A stretch of DNA of 64,000 nt from Chlorops oryzae (GCA_020466095.1 CM035807.1:59057037-59121036), one strand, 5' to 3'. Positions 20,709-31,910 are shown, counted from the first letter of the stretch. The notes: generated by a model from the letters alone, not told the origin. Program-made: numbers and translations.

Positions 20709-21560
20709 CTAGAATCGCACGCAAGCACGGCTGTACGCGGAAACCGGAAATAGGTTCTGATATATTAAACGTAGATTACTGGGCACACGTAAGCACAGCT
20801 GTACGTGGTCACTGGCAGAGTACTGGATTCGCACGCAAGTACGGCTGTGCGCGGAAACCGGAAATAGTTTCTGATATATAAAACGTAGATTACTGGGCAC
20901 ACGTAAGCGCAGCTGTACGTGGTCACTGACAGAGTACTGGATTCGCACGCAAGCACGGCTGTGCGCGGAAACCGGTAATAGGTCCTGATATATAAAACGT
21001 AGATTACTGGGCACACGTAAGCACAGCTGTACGTGGTCACTGGCAGAGTACTGGATTCGCACGCAAGCACGGCTGTGCGCGGAAACCGGTAATAGGTCCT
21101 GATATATAAACCGTAGATTACTGGGCACACGTAAGCGCAGCTGTACGTGGTCACTGGCAGAGTACTGGATTCGCACGCAAGCACGGCTGTGCGCGGAAAC
21201 CGGTAATAGGTCCTGATATATAAACCGTAGATTACTGGGCACACGTAAGCGCAGCTGTACGTGGTCACTGGCAGAGTACTGGATTCGCACGCAAGCAGGG
21301 CTGTGCGCGGAAACCGGTAATAGGTCCTGATATATAAACCGTAGATTACTGGGCACACGTAAGCGCAGCTGTGCGTGGTCACTGGCAGAGTACTGGATTC
21401 GCACGCAAGCACGGCTGTGCGCGGAAACCGGTAATAGGTCCTGATATATAAAACGTAGATTACTGGGCACACGTAAGCACAGCTGTACGTGGTCACTGGC
21501 AGAGTACTGGATTTGCACGCAAGCACGGCTGTGCGCGGAAACCGGTAATAGGTCCTGATA
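20709..21560 (-). repeat. Array of seven 114-bp units inside the LTR
   Basis: Units recur every 114 bases (for example gtagatt at 20771, 20885, 20999, 21113). Each contains tatata, cagctg and, in six of seven, ctgtacgtggtcac. Because 114 is divisible by three, two overlapping frames stay open through the array and encode 38-residue repeats. I regard these as by-products. The other LTR has six units, so the array has changed length since insertion or during replication. Confidence 0.85.
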
Positions 21561-22064
21561 TAAAAAAATTATTGTTCCGAAATCAGAATTCTATTTTGCC
21601 CAGCGAGTCTAGAATGTTTCCCGTTTACGAAGATCACTTAAACTCACCAAACGTTTCTCGAAAGTTTACCTGGTGATATCCTTGGTATTTGGTCTCTTCT
21701 TGGTATTTGGTTTTCTTTTTGGCTATTGCACGTGGTTTCGTTGCCTTGTCCACAGAGATCGCTGTTGAGTTCTTCCGGAAGCGGTCCGCTTTAGGCTGCT
21801 GCTCGAGACAAAGAGAACGATTTCATCGCGAGCTTTTCTGTTATAGCCCCAAACTCGCGATCGTGCTGCCACTCTTCCATTTCCAGTTCCGTGTCGCATT
21901 AACAGCTGTTCGACGTAAGTCCCCTGTTACACGCAGTTACAATCACAAATCTACCAAAGCCACCAAGTTAGTGGCAGTGTTGCCTACGGCAAATTTAGAG
22001 ACTGACGTCACTTAAGACTTAACCTAATATCTGTAAGTCAACCTTACTTAATCTAAAATGCTTC

Positions 22065-22624
22065 AGCTGCAATCATTCATGGCATAAGACGGCATAACAG
22101 AACATAACATAACATAAAATAACATAAGCGCTTTTTGAGTAGTCAGTGAAGACATAAGAAAACATTAGAGCACAGAAGAGGCAATGTTGTAATTTGCGCA
22201 CATTGCGGAAAGGGGGTAAAAATTATTTCCACAATTTCTCAAGAAATAATTAACAAACGCTTTTAAATCAGTTCGGGACATGCCGAAAAGTAATAAAATA
22301 TATTTTGCTTTCATAAAAAATTATATGCTTAATACTATTTTAATATTATATATTACAACATTAGTAATTGTGGCTTTTCGAGATTTTCATAAAAAGGGCA
22401 AATGTGGCAGCTTTGGGAAGGAGTTGGCAACACAAATTCAAATCAGCTGGCTCGAGCTTACATAAGACGGCATAAGAAAAATCTGTTTTCTACAGCTTCT
22501 TCTGTTGTGTTATGTTATGTTATGCCATCACTGACCACTTGCATACAACATGTATTGAATAGATAGAATCAGCTGATTATGCTATGTTATGTTATGCCGT
22601 CTTATGCCATGAATGATTGCAGCT
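22065..22624. mobile_element. 560-bp MITE in the Ulysses-like LTR
   Basis: The ends are inverted copies about 35 bp long (AGCTGCAATCATTCATGGCA and on through taagacggcataaca). The sister LTR at 30380 lacks the insert and reads straight through (aaaatgcttattctt), which proves insertion after the element arrived. The duplication is very short (TT or CTT). Inner ends carry acataacataacataa runs. No coding potential of note. Confidence 0.8.
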
Positions 22625-22779
22625 TTATTCTTAGGAACTATTTGCTTATAAACTACAATTACCCTCCTTGGACGTTAAATAGAAAAAATAAAAGACTATC
22701 GAAAAAAAATAAAAAAATAGACAAGAAAAAAGAACTATCTACACCTGAAAATTTGTGAGTCCTCACACCCCACCCTTTC

Positions 22780-23949
22780 TTAGGGGCCGGTGAGAAAACG
22801 GCGACCCTCTCGGGTGATGTTTAACTTCCACCTCTGGTCTTGATATGTCCGCGTCAATCTGGCCTTATGTCCAGTGTTCCACTTCTCAACGGCGGAAATG
22901 AACTGGCTACGAATTGGTCCTGGGATCTGTTGAAATGCTTCCAGAAGCGCGGGTTCTGTCGTGTATTCTATGGTGGCCTGTTTGTTTCTTGGTGCCACCG
23001 TTACGGCGCCGTCGTAGTCGACTTCTTGTGTCTGGTGGTTGTGTGGGGTGTGCACCCCGTTGGTTGTCGCGGGACTGTTCCCCTCGAGACACTGGCTTAG
23101 AAACCAATCAAGCTCCTCCGGGCTCACCGCGAGTATTTAATCGATCATGGTGTCCATGGAATTATCTTGTTCTGACGTCTGACGCCTGGAATTATCTTGT
23201 TCTGATGCATGCTCCGGCTCGTCGGGTGGATTTGGCGTTATGTCCGGTGGTACGGCGTTTGAGCGCATTATTCCCGTTTGTGCCTCATCCGTGTCGGTGG
23301 GTGGTGTCCATATATCATCGGTTAAGGCCCACCGCCACGTGACCACCACTTCGGCGTTGACCAACCGTGAGCCATTGAGGACGCGTGACACCAACTCTAC
23401 TCGGCGCTCGTTCCGCCATGTTTAGCGTCCCGAGGGCACATATTCCCCCTCCTCTTCGTCTTCTTCCTCGCCTTCCTCTTCTGTCGAGCTTCCCGGCACA
23501 TAGATGGTGTCGTTCTGCGCTTGGAAAGGTGGCGGAGATTCATTATAAGGCTCGTAGAGGGATTCGCTTGGTGAAGGTGTTGGTGATGAATGGTCGTTTT
23601 GTGTTTGAACCGGGGGGAAACCATCGTTGTACGACGTGGTGTCGGCGGTTATTGGGGTCGATTCTTTGCCTGTGGTCCTGTCTCCTTCGGTGTCGTCTTC
23701 TCGGGTACACATTCGTCCGCAGACGATTTCCGGACCGGTAGGAGTTTTGTTTCGGCGCAGGTCTCGACTCCAGTATGATGGTACGCCGGTATCCGAGTCG
23801 GAGCCGACATTTGTCTGTGGTCGCCTACGTTTACGATTAGTGATGGTTGCTTTTCGCTTCGACCGCCGGGGTGGTGGACGATCCCCGTCCATCTCATATC
23901 GCAAAGTCCGATCCAACTCTTCGCCCGACGTCTCCTCGTCGAAAGACAT
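22780..23949 (-). pseudogene. Third ORF of the Ulysses-like element, function unknown, two stops
   Basis: Three consecutive open stretches (23949-23422, 23394-23137, 23127-22780) share one frame and are separated only by two in-frame stops (at 23422 and near 23134). Together they cover about 389 codons between pol and the 3' LTR. The N-terminal third is basic (RRSKRKATITNRKRRRP). The middle is Pro/Ser-rich and ends in a strongly acidic run (EEEGEEEDEEEGEY). The C-terminal part (SPEELDWFLSQCL ... RWKLNITREGRRFL) looks folded. No signal peptide, membrane segment or furin site is visible, so it is not a normal env. The basic cluster suggests nuclear or nucleic-acid contact. Role unknown. Confidence 0.6.
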
Positions 23950-24169
23950 GTCGAAGGGTGTTTTTTTTTCTGAAAGACAAACGACATTATATCATGCCAA
24001 TAGGTTTCTTTTTTTTTTGTGGTTAAGCAGTGTCATGGAATGAAATAAAATCAAAATTCATAGAATGGAAAGAAATATGTTTTTTTTTTCTTTTTAAAAG
24101 AGGGGGGAAAAATCGAAACTAGTGTGCAAGGATGCAAGTGTATGGCATTAGTTTTGATGCAGATATTTT

Positions 24170-26760
24170 CTATGTAGCGACCGTAAGGTCGACTTGTGAA
24201 TCCCCTGGATGGGGGCTTGATACTTCCTGATTTCCATGAGTTTCGGCGACTTCATCCTGAGTTTCGTGATAGGCTTTAAGATCGCTGAGGTGTGCTCGCC
24301 CGGACCGTCGGGTCCCTTCCACGGCGTACTCGATGATGACTGGCGATACAAATCTTTTGACCACATACGGTCCCTCATATTTCGGTGCTAACTTTGCCGC
24401 AAAACCATCGGCGGCACTTGAAAGTGGGTGCGACTTCACCAACACTCGATCACCTATTCCAGGTTTCCAAGGGCGACGACGGAGATTATAGTGTCTAGCC
24501 TGCTCCTGACTTGACATGGCTAATTGATTCTTGACCCACACGAACGTCTCTTTTAGCTGTTTAGCTCGCTCGCTTGGGGAAATGCTTGGATGCCCCGTCC
24601 CGGGCGTTATTTCGTCAAAGAGGGTGCCTGGCAAACGAAGCTCTCGTCCCTGAACAATGAAAGCTGGGTTAAATCCTGTGGAAGTGGCTACGCTTGTGTT
24701 GAGCGCGAGTGACAGCTCGGGCAGTTTGTCGTCCCAATTCCGCTGGTTTCCTTCGGTAAACTGAGCAATCATTGTTTTAAGAGTTCGGATGACCCTTTCT
24801 GTGGGGTTCTCCTGCGGTGTGTAGGGAGCAGTTAACCGATGCTCTACGCCCCAATCCTTCATCAACGCCTTAAATGCTCGGCTGGTGAACTGCGTTCCGT
24901 TGTCCGTGATAATTACCTTGGGGACCCCAAATCGGCTCAGCAGTCGATCCCGTATAGCCCTGGTGGTGCCCTCTGTAGTGGCTCGTCGCATGGGCATTAC
25001 TTCGGTCCATTTAGAGAACTTGTCTACCATAACTAGCACCACGCTATTTCCTTTCTTTGACCGTGGAAGAGGCCCGACGAAGTCCAGGCTGACAACCTCC
25101 CACGGACCTTCCGGTAGCAGCGTCAACATCTGTCCTGCTGGCTGCTGCTGATTAGCTTTGAAACGCTGACAACTCCCGCATTTTCGCACATATGCTCGTA
25201 CGTCTCGGTACATCCCCGGCCAAAAATACTTCTGGCAGACTCGGGCGATGGTTTTTCGGATTCCAAGGTGGCCCGCTGTGGTCGTAGCATGATTTTCACT
25301 CAATACGCGTTCTCTGTCGAACTTAGGTACACACAGTTTCCACGCAAAGGAGTCGGCGGCATCCGTGACTGGAAGATGTCGATAAATGTGTTCGTTCACC
25401 TCGCAATAGTCGGGATACTTCTCAGGATCCTTCTGTAGGCGTTCCTTTACCCCTTTTGTCCAAGAGCAGTCCACTTCTTTGTTTGCCCTCGAGAGGCCCA
25501 GTGTTTCCAATGGGCTGCGCGAGAGAGTATCTGCAACGATATTTAACTTTCTCTTCCTATATTGGACATCAAACTGGAACTGCTGCAGTTCCAGTGCCCA
25601 CCTAGCTATGCGACCTGACGGACTTTCAATTGAGTTGAGCCATTCCAGCGAGAGATGGTCTGTTATAATCGTAAAACGGTAACCCTCCAAATATGGCCTC
25701 ATTTTCCTAACGGCCCACACAATAGCCAGACATTCCTTTTCTGTAGGGAAATAGTTTTTCTCTGCGGGGTTCAAAGTTCTACTTGCATAAGAAATAACGC
25801 GCTCCGTCCCGTCGACGTTTTGCGTTAGCACGGCCCCTAAACCGTAATCGCTTGCGTCGGTTTGGAAAATGAAACGTTCCTCGAAATTTGGGCATGTAAG
25901 GACTGGAGCCTGCGTCAAACAATCCTTAAGGGCCACAAACGCCCGATTTTGTTCCTTACCCCAGTTCCACCCTTTTCCTTTCTTGAGGAGTGACGTTAGT
26001 GGTTGCACGAGTGTGAAGAAATTTGGTACGAATCTCCGGTACCATGACGCAATTCCTAGGACACGCCTAACCTCACGCACGTTACGTGGCACGCTTAGAG
26101 CCTGGATGGCAGCCACCTTGTCCGGGTCCGTATGGATCCCCTTGTCGCTGATGACGTGTCCTAAGTACTTGAGTTCGCGCTGAAAAAATGAACATTTCTC
26201 AAAGTTGAGACACAGATTGGCTTCACGAAGCCGTCGGAATACTACTTGGAGATTACGTCGGTGATCTTCCAAGTCTTTGCCTATGACTATAATATCGTCG
26301 AGGTAGGCGAACGCGAAGGAGTCGATTTCTGGGCCGATGACGGTGTCCAAAGCTCGTTGAAAGGTCGCTGGGGCCGAATGCAGGCCGAAAGGCATGACCC
26401 GCCACTGGAAAAGCCCACGACCGGGCACGGTAAATGCTGTGTATTGTTTACTGGCTTCGGCCATCGGAATCTGCCAATACCCATTTTTTAAATCAAGCGT
26501 CGAAATGTAACTGGCATCTCGTAGCCGGTCTAGGATGTGATGTATTCGTGGAAGCGGATATGCATCCGGAATAGAACTCGCGTTGATTTTGCGGAAATCA
26601 ATACATAACCTCCAGGCACCGGTTTTCTTTTCCACTAGCACGATTGGGGAGCTGTAGGGACTTCTAGATGGCTCGATGCAACCCTTTTCTAGCAACTGAT
26701 CGACCTCCTTGTTGCATGAAGCTTTGTTATAGATTCTAACGTGAATTACCGACTGATTAA
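24170..26760 (-). CDS. pol: Pol of the Ulysses-like element: RT, RNase H, integrase
   Basis: One open frame of about 860 codons. There is no ATG at its upstream end; it is meant to be made as part of a polyprotein. RT motifs: SPYSSPIVLVEKK, WRLCIDFRKIN, FGLHSAPATFQ and the active site AYLDD (near 26305). RNase H: FQTDASDYGLGAVL, TEKECLAIVWAV, TDHLSLEWL, ADTLSRSP. Integrase: an H-H-C-C zinc domain (HATTTAGHLG...CGSCQRF), then SLDFVGP, TDNGTQF and PTERVIRTLKT as the D, D, E residues. The C-terminal end resembles the GPYVV/HLSDLK tail of Osvaldo-type integrases. All catalytic residues are present. The upstream protease region is decayed, so this is an open but probably orphaned pol. Confidence 0.85.
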
Positions 26761-27390
26761 GGCTTCATGCTTCATTCGAATGCTGTAGGTTGGCTATATG
26801 CGTGACTCCCGTCAAGCCTCAAATAGCACGTTACTCTGCGGAGGATCTTATCCTCAACGCTGAATTTAAGGATTGGATTCTGTATGCCGGTCGCGATATG
26901 GTGCTTCTTATGGATCCAAATCTACGAAATCTGAACTCTTCGTGTCTATCACAAGCTCGCTTTAGCGAGGCAGCTAGAAAATCCATCGAATTATGCGCGT
27001 CCAATGCGTCCTGCATACCAGAACTGGACTAAGCCTTTGTTAGTTTCTGGACCGAGGGGCGACTTGTAAGTGATCGCTATGATGGTGACCTGTCAGCCAA
27101 ACGCTGGTTACTTGCGATCTTTTCAGAATTTAAGGGTTCGTAGCCGGACGGCGATATGTGCTTTTATAAAACTACGAGTAGCACTGTGTCTATAGTAGGC
27201 TCGCATAGCGAGGCCCACAATTCTGATTTGCAAAATCAATGCGTGCTGGGTTCTGTGGACAAGTATTTTATTTCTGGAGACGGCGGCTACGTAGCTAAGT
27301 GACTCGCTTGAGGCCGCCCCTCAGGCCTGTACGATCTTCTTCCGTTTCCCGGACGGCAACATTCGAAGGTTGGTTGGCCCTTCGTTTGCC
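26761..27390 (-). pseudogene. Decayed protease region between gag and pol
   Basis: No frame stays open. A minus-strand fragment near 27190-27150 reads SATRSFIKAHIA, resembling the D-T-G-A-T-R-S-F-I protease site of Osvaldo-type elements but without the D-T-G. Stops in every frame and the loss of the Gag zinc knuckle show heavy damage here, in contrast to the clean RT/integrase frame next to it. Confidence 0.5.
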
Positions 27391-28575
27391 TCAATTCCAA
27401 CAAATAGGCGTGGTGGGTTTGCAAGAAATTGCCATCGGCGGCACGTAGCTAGTACTCGCGGAGGTATCAGGGTACACTCTCGGCCAAGGCCAGAGTCGGT
27501 TGGCTTCGTTGCCTCTTCGAGGCTCTGTAAAAATGCTCGCGGCTGGAGCGAAAGTGACTCGTTTCTGGAGTGAGGGGGATGAATGGACTCGAAATGTGGA
27601 CTCCTGAGCCCCGTCATCCTGTATTCTCTCCCACTCGTTTGCATGGTGTATTAGGTCAGCTATCGATTGGATTTCGTGTCTCTTGACGTACAACTGGAGG
27701 CCTGGTAAACTATTTTCGTACAGAAAATCTAACTTCTCAGATTCAGTCCACGAAGTGAACTTCATCAAGTGTCGCAATGAAATGGCGAAATCGGAGAAAG
27801 TCTCAGAGAAGGTTTGTTTTCGACTTTTGATTTTCTCCTCCAATCGTCGGGAGAATCTTGCGGGCAGGAAAATGGTAAAGAGTTCGTTCTTGAAATCACC
27901 CCATCTTTCAAATTTTCTACTGCTCCTGAACCACATTAAAGCTTTACCGGTCAAGAGTTCTGGAAGGGCTTTGACAAGGACGTCTGTTGGAAAGCCATAA
28001 GCTTCCGCTAATTCCTCGACTCTCTCGATAAATTCCAACGGCTCGGTAGTTCCGTCGAACTTCACCGCCCATTTCCTGACTTGGTCTATGACCGACGCGT
28101 GGCTAGTCGAACGTGGTGCAACCATGGGTGCGAATGTTGGAGATTTGGGTTGGGTCGATTCACCTAGAATCGTATTATCTGGAAGGCCAGGAGTGTCAGG
28201 TGTGACTATGACCGAGGGCACAGGAGAACTGCTACGAGCGTGTTTGATCTAAAGTTCATACAGTCTCTTCACTGCCTCCTCGTCATGCTCGCTATCATTA
28301 ATATAAGTGGAAAATCTCTGCCGTAAGATATCTACATTCCCTGAATTGTCTAGTCCAAATTCGGCCAAGTATACTACTAGATCTTCTTTCCTGACTTTAT
28401 ATATCCACCCGATACGTAACTTAATTTTTCCGGCGGAAATTTCGGCGGTAGATTTGCCAGTTTGGTCTAGCGCTGCTAAACCCACGGAGGACGGACCTGC
28501 ATCTGTCTCTCTTCTTGAATCACTCTTATCAGCCTGCTGACTTTTATCTTTTGTGGGTCCCTGCTCGGGCGCCAT
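27391..28575 (-). pseudogene. gag: Gag of the Ulysses-like element, one in-frame TAG
   Basis: The frame starts at ATG 28573-28575, which lies in the primer-binding site itself (MAPEQG). Residues 1-108 end at a TAG at 28249-28251. The same frame then continues through the capsid domain of the retrotransposon gag family (VRKWAVKFDGTTEPLEFIER, ALMWFRSSRKFERWGDFKNE, FSDFAISLRHLMKF) to about 27391. A frameshift near 27500 and a stop after ICWN cut off the zinc knuckle expected there. Gag would package the element RNA. With the stop, only a short N-terminal peptide or a readthrough product could arise. Confidence 0.75.
28557..28574 (-). other. Primer-binding site, tRNA-Lys type
   Basis: On the minus strand, one base after the LTR end, the sequence is TGGCGCCCGAGCAGGGAC. 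It is complementary to the 3' end of a lysine tRNA as in many retroviruses and in Osvaldo-type elements. The ATG of gag overlaps its first bases. Confidence 0.8.
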
Positions 28576-30530
28576 TGTAAAGAACCTTTTTTTTCAGCCG
28601 GGGTATTAACTCAGCCGAGTTACCAAGGCCAGTTCCCTACAAAAATTTATTTTGAAAGGAAACCCACAAAAGATTTTCGTCTTAATAAAGTTCTTAATTT
28701 TATTTTTACAAGCTTGTAATTTATTCTTAAATTTAACAACAACTCGACTGAAGCGACTTTTTAAGGCCTTTGACCAGAGTGATTAAAAAAAAAAAAAAGA
28801 GAACAACTTAAGTAAAACTATCTATTTCTTATCTCAAAAAAAACTAACACTAATGAGTTCACGTGAGTTTACATACTAAAAATTACATACAAACTTTCAA
28901 GTTTCGCTACCTAACCCTAGCTATGTGCAGGGGAAAACTGGTGCGGCGATGGAGGTTATCTCAGCGGAGCTGAAAACGTCGGATTGGTAGGACGGTGTCT
29001 TGGCCGTGATAGGGGCTCGTGTAGGTACCGCTGTAGGCTGTAAACTATGATCACCCACAAGAAAAGGGCAGTGCGTTGAAACTCGCCGAAGTCTAGATAA
29101 AGTATTAGTTTTCTGGGCACGTGTGCGTGCTGCTGCACGTTGTTCACTAGAATCGCACGCAAGCACGGCTGTACGCGGAAACCGGAAATAGGTTCTGATA
29201 TATTAAACGTAGATTACTGGGCACACGTAAGCACAGCTGTACGTGGTCACTGGCAGAGTACTGGATTCGCACGCAAGCACGGCTGTGCGCGGAAACCGGA
29301 AATAGGTTCTGATATATAAAACGTAGATAACTGGTCACACGTAAGCGCAGCTGTACGTGGTCACTGACAGAGTACTGGATTCGCACGCAAGCACGGCTGT
29401 GCGCGGAAACCGGTAATAGGTCCTGATATATAAAACGTAGATTACTGGGCACACGTAAGCACAGCTGTACGTGGTCACTGGCAGAGTACTGGATTCGCAC
29501 GCAAGCACGGCTGTGCGCGGAAACCGGTAATAGGTCCTGATATATAAACCGTAGATTACTGGGCACACGTAAGCGCAGCTGTACGTGGTCACTGGCAGAG
29601 TACTGGATTCGCACGCAAGCACGGCTGTGCGCGGAAACCGGTAATAGGTCCTGATATATAAACCGTAGATTACTGGGCACACGTAAGCGCAGCTGTACGT
29701 GGTCACTGGCAGAGTACTGGATTCGCACGCAAGCACGGCTGTGCGCGGAAACCGGTAATAGGTCCTGATATATGAAACGTAGATTACTGGGCACACGTAA
29801 GCACAGCTGTACGTGTTCACTGGCAGAGTACTGGATTTGCACGCAAGCACGGCTGTGCGCGGAAACCGGTAATAGGTCCTGATATAAAAAAATTGTTGTT
29901 CCGAAATCAGAATTCTATTTCGCCCAGCGAGTCTAGAATGTTTCCCGTTAACGAAGATCACTTAAACTCACCAAACGTTTCTCGAAAGTTTACCTGGTGA
30001 TATCCTTGGTATTTGGTCTCTTCTTGGTATTTGGTTTTCTTCTCGGCTATTGCACGTGGTTTCGTTGCCTTGTCCACAGAGATCGCTGTTGAGTTCTTCC
30101 GGAAGCGGTCCGCTTTAGGCTGCTGCTCGAGACAAAGAGAACGATTTCATCGCGAGCTTTTCTGTTATAGCCCCAAACTCGCGATCGTGCTGCCACTCTT
30201 CCATTTCCAGTTCCGTGTCGCATTAACAGCTGTTCGACGTAAGTCCCCTGTTACACGCAGTTACAATCACAAATCTACCAAATCCACCAAGTTAGTGGCA
30301 GTGTTGCCTACGGCAAATTTAGAGACTGACGTCACTAAAGACTTAACCTAATATCTGTTAGTCAACCTTACTTAATCTAAAATGCTTATTCTTAGGAACT
30401 ATTTGCTTATAAACTACAATTACCCTTCTTGGACGTTAAATAGAAAAAATAAAAGACTATCGAAAAAAAATAAAAAAAAATAGACAAGGAAAAAGAACTA
30501 TCTACACCTGAAAATTTGTGAGTCCTCACA
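28576..30530 (-). repeat. 5' LTR of the Ulysses-like element (1955 bp)
   Basis: Direct repeat of 20138-22767, without the MITE and with six instead of seven 114-bp units (about 29147-29890). On the minus strand it starts TGTGAGG at 30530 and ends TTTACA at 28576, directly before the primer site. Differences from the other LTR are scattered single bases plus the array length, so the element is not brand new. Confidence 0.85.
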
Positions 30531-30770
30531 AATTTTTAAGTAATTACTGAAAAGTGTCCATCTTTCCATATTAAACCTTATCCAGGTTGTTAGCTCTACT
30601 AGTGTACTTCTTTTTTTAGGTCTTATTGTGCATGCTATAGATTTTTATCGCAAATTCTAGACCACTCAAACATTATTAAATTGTTAAATCGATGTTCTGT
30701 TCTTCTATCTCATTGACTACGTTAGCGTTAGCATCTTTAATTTTCGAGCTATGTCCTCCCATTGCGCAGA
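30531..30770 (-). pseudogene. Small upstream ORF of element U, N-terminal part
   Basis: On the minus strand, a start reading MGGHSSKIKDANANVVNEIE near 30755 is followed, after stops, by a stretch with KKKYTSRANNLDKV and then KIE running into the LTR edge. The Met-Gly start followed by Ser resembles an N-myristoylation signal, as in the small first protein of 412/mdg1-type elements. The Ulysses-like element splits it from 19840-20137. Confidence 0.45.
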
Positions 30771-30884
30771 AAAAAAAAATTCAGAGTTCAAATTTGAATT
30801 TCTTAATGATTAAGATTGTTTTAATATATCATACTTTATTTCTATATTATTTTATTTTTTTAAAACAAGATAAAACCAGTAAGA

Positions 30885-31910
30885 AAGCTAAAGTCGGTCA
30901 AGCCCGACTTTGAAATACCCAGCGTCCCGACATTATGAGCGCACTATGTTTTGCTTCTCTATTTGTGGGCGTGGCAGTGGGAGGGCGACATAAATTATTT
31001 CCCTACACCTTTCATTCGCCTTGGTGAACCCATGTTGCGAATTTGAAGCTTCTACGCCTTTTACTTCGGAAGTTACGAAAAATCTTCATTTGTGGGCGTG
31101 GCAGTGGGAGGGCAACATAAAATTTTTCCTACACCTTTCATTTGCCTTGGTGAGCCTATGTTGCGAATTTGAAGCCTCTACGCCTTTTACTTCGGAAGTT
31201 ACGAAAAATCTTCATTTGTGGGCGTACAATTTTTTCCTACACCTTTCATTCGCCTGGTGAACCTTTGTTGCGAATTTGAAGCTTCTACGCCTTTTGATTC
31301 GAAAGTTACGAAAATTCTCTATTTGTGGGCGTGGCAGTGGGCCGGCCATATAAATTTTTTTCCTACACCTTGCAACCTATGTCAACCTATGTTGCGAATT
31401 TGAAGCTTCTACGCCTTTTACTTCACAAGTTACGATAAGCTCTTATTTGTGGGCTTATTTGTGGGCGTGGCTCACAGAGGGCGGTGCCCATTTTTTACCA
31501 GGATATGTCCCCTTTTGAAGTTTACCAGTACACCAAATATCAATGGAATGTGTTGAGTGGTTCGCAAGTTACAAGCATTTTACTGAAAACACATTATATT
31601 CAGTTGTGGGCGTGTCAGTGAGCGAATGTCTCCCATTTTTACTTAGGATCATACTCGGATTCCGATATACCTGTGTGCCAAATTTCGACTTGATTGGTCC
31701 AGCCGTTTCGGAAGAGATCCAACCACGGACGGACGGACAGACGGACGGACGGACGGACGGACGGACTGACACACGGACATGTCTTAATCGATTCAGTTTT
31801 TGATCCTGATCATTTCTATATATATATGTCTATACCTCCGGAGCTTAGTTCTCCCTATTACAAGATTCGCACAAAACTAATATACCCCGCTTACGCTGGG
31901 TATAACAAAA
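30885..31910. repeat. Dispersed fly repeat with internal ~125-bp tandem units (DINE/Helitron-like)
   Basis: It starts with a hairpin (aaagtcggtcaagcccgacttt at 30888-30911) and ataccc, and ends with an inverted taccccgc...gctgggta hairpin near 31886-31904. Inside are at least four tandem units beginning atttgtgggcgtgg (about 30962, 31087, 31213, 31319), each containing tgttgcgaatttgaagcttctacgcc-like sequence. Terminal hairpins and tandem central repeats are features of non-autonomous Helitron-like DINE elements in Drosophila, but the standard 3' CTRR end is not clear. It lies in the leader of U. Confidence 0.5.
31722..31772 (+). repeat. (GGAC)n-type microsatellite
   Basis: A run of cggacggacggacgg with small variations inside the dispersed repeat. 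It produces PSVRPSV-type frames on the minus strand that have no meaning. Confidence 0.85.

Larger units (their letters stand above)
20138..22767 (-). repeat. 3' LTR of the Ulysses-like element (2630 bp with a MITE)
   Basis: Matches 28576-30530 closely except for one extra 114-bp internal unit and a 560-bp MITE at about 22065-22624. On the minus strand it begins TGTGAGGACTCACAAATTTT and ends GGTTCTTTACA. The bases just before it on the minus strand (22781-22768, AAGAAAGGGTGGGG) form a polypurine tract, which identifies it as the 3' LTR. Confidence 0.85.
20138..30530 (-). mobile_element. Ulysses/Osvaldo-like Ty3/gypsy retrotransposon, ~10.4 kb
   Basis: Two long direct repeats (20138-22767 and 28576-30530) bound gag, protease/RT/RNase H/integrase and a third ORF, all on the minus strand. 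LTRs read TGTGAGGACTC...TTCTTTACA. The primer site is of the tRNA-Lys type. AATT is duplicated at 20134-20137 and 30531-30534. The very long LTRs and Lys-type primer site fit Ulysses/Osvaldo, known from Drosophila. The pol frame is long and open, but gag has a stop and the protease region is decayed. It is inserted in the small upstream ORF of U. Confidence 0.85.

Noticed and set aside
20709..21526. Two long repetitive minus-strand ORFs (269 and 253 codons)
   Set aside because: Open only because the LTR unit is 114 bp, a multiple of three. Two overlapping frames are open equally and no family motif is present. The same applies to 29147-29961.
20709..21560. CRISPR-like array of regular repeats
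   Set aside because: Units are contiguous 114-bp tandem copies without unique spacers, inside an LTR of a eukaryotic retrotransposon.
23585..24043. Plus-strand ORFs opposite ORF3 of the Ulysses-like element
   Set aside because: Shadows of the GC-richer minus-strand coding region. Composition mirrors the opposite frame.
26246..27032. Plus-strand ORFs opposite the RT and protease region
   Set aside because: Antisense of pol. No independent evidence.
31569..31772. PSVRPSV-type ORF
   Set aside because: Product of a GGAC microsatellite.
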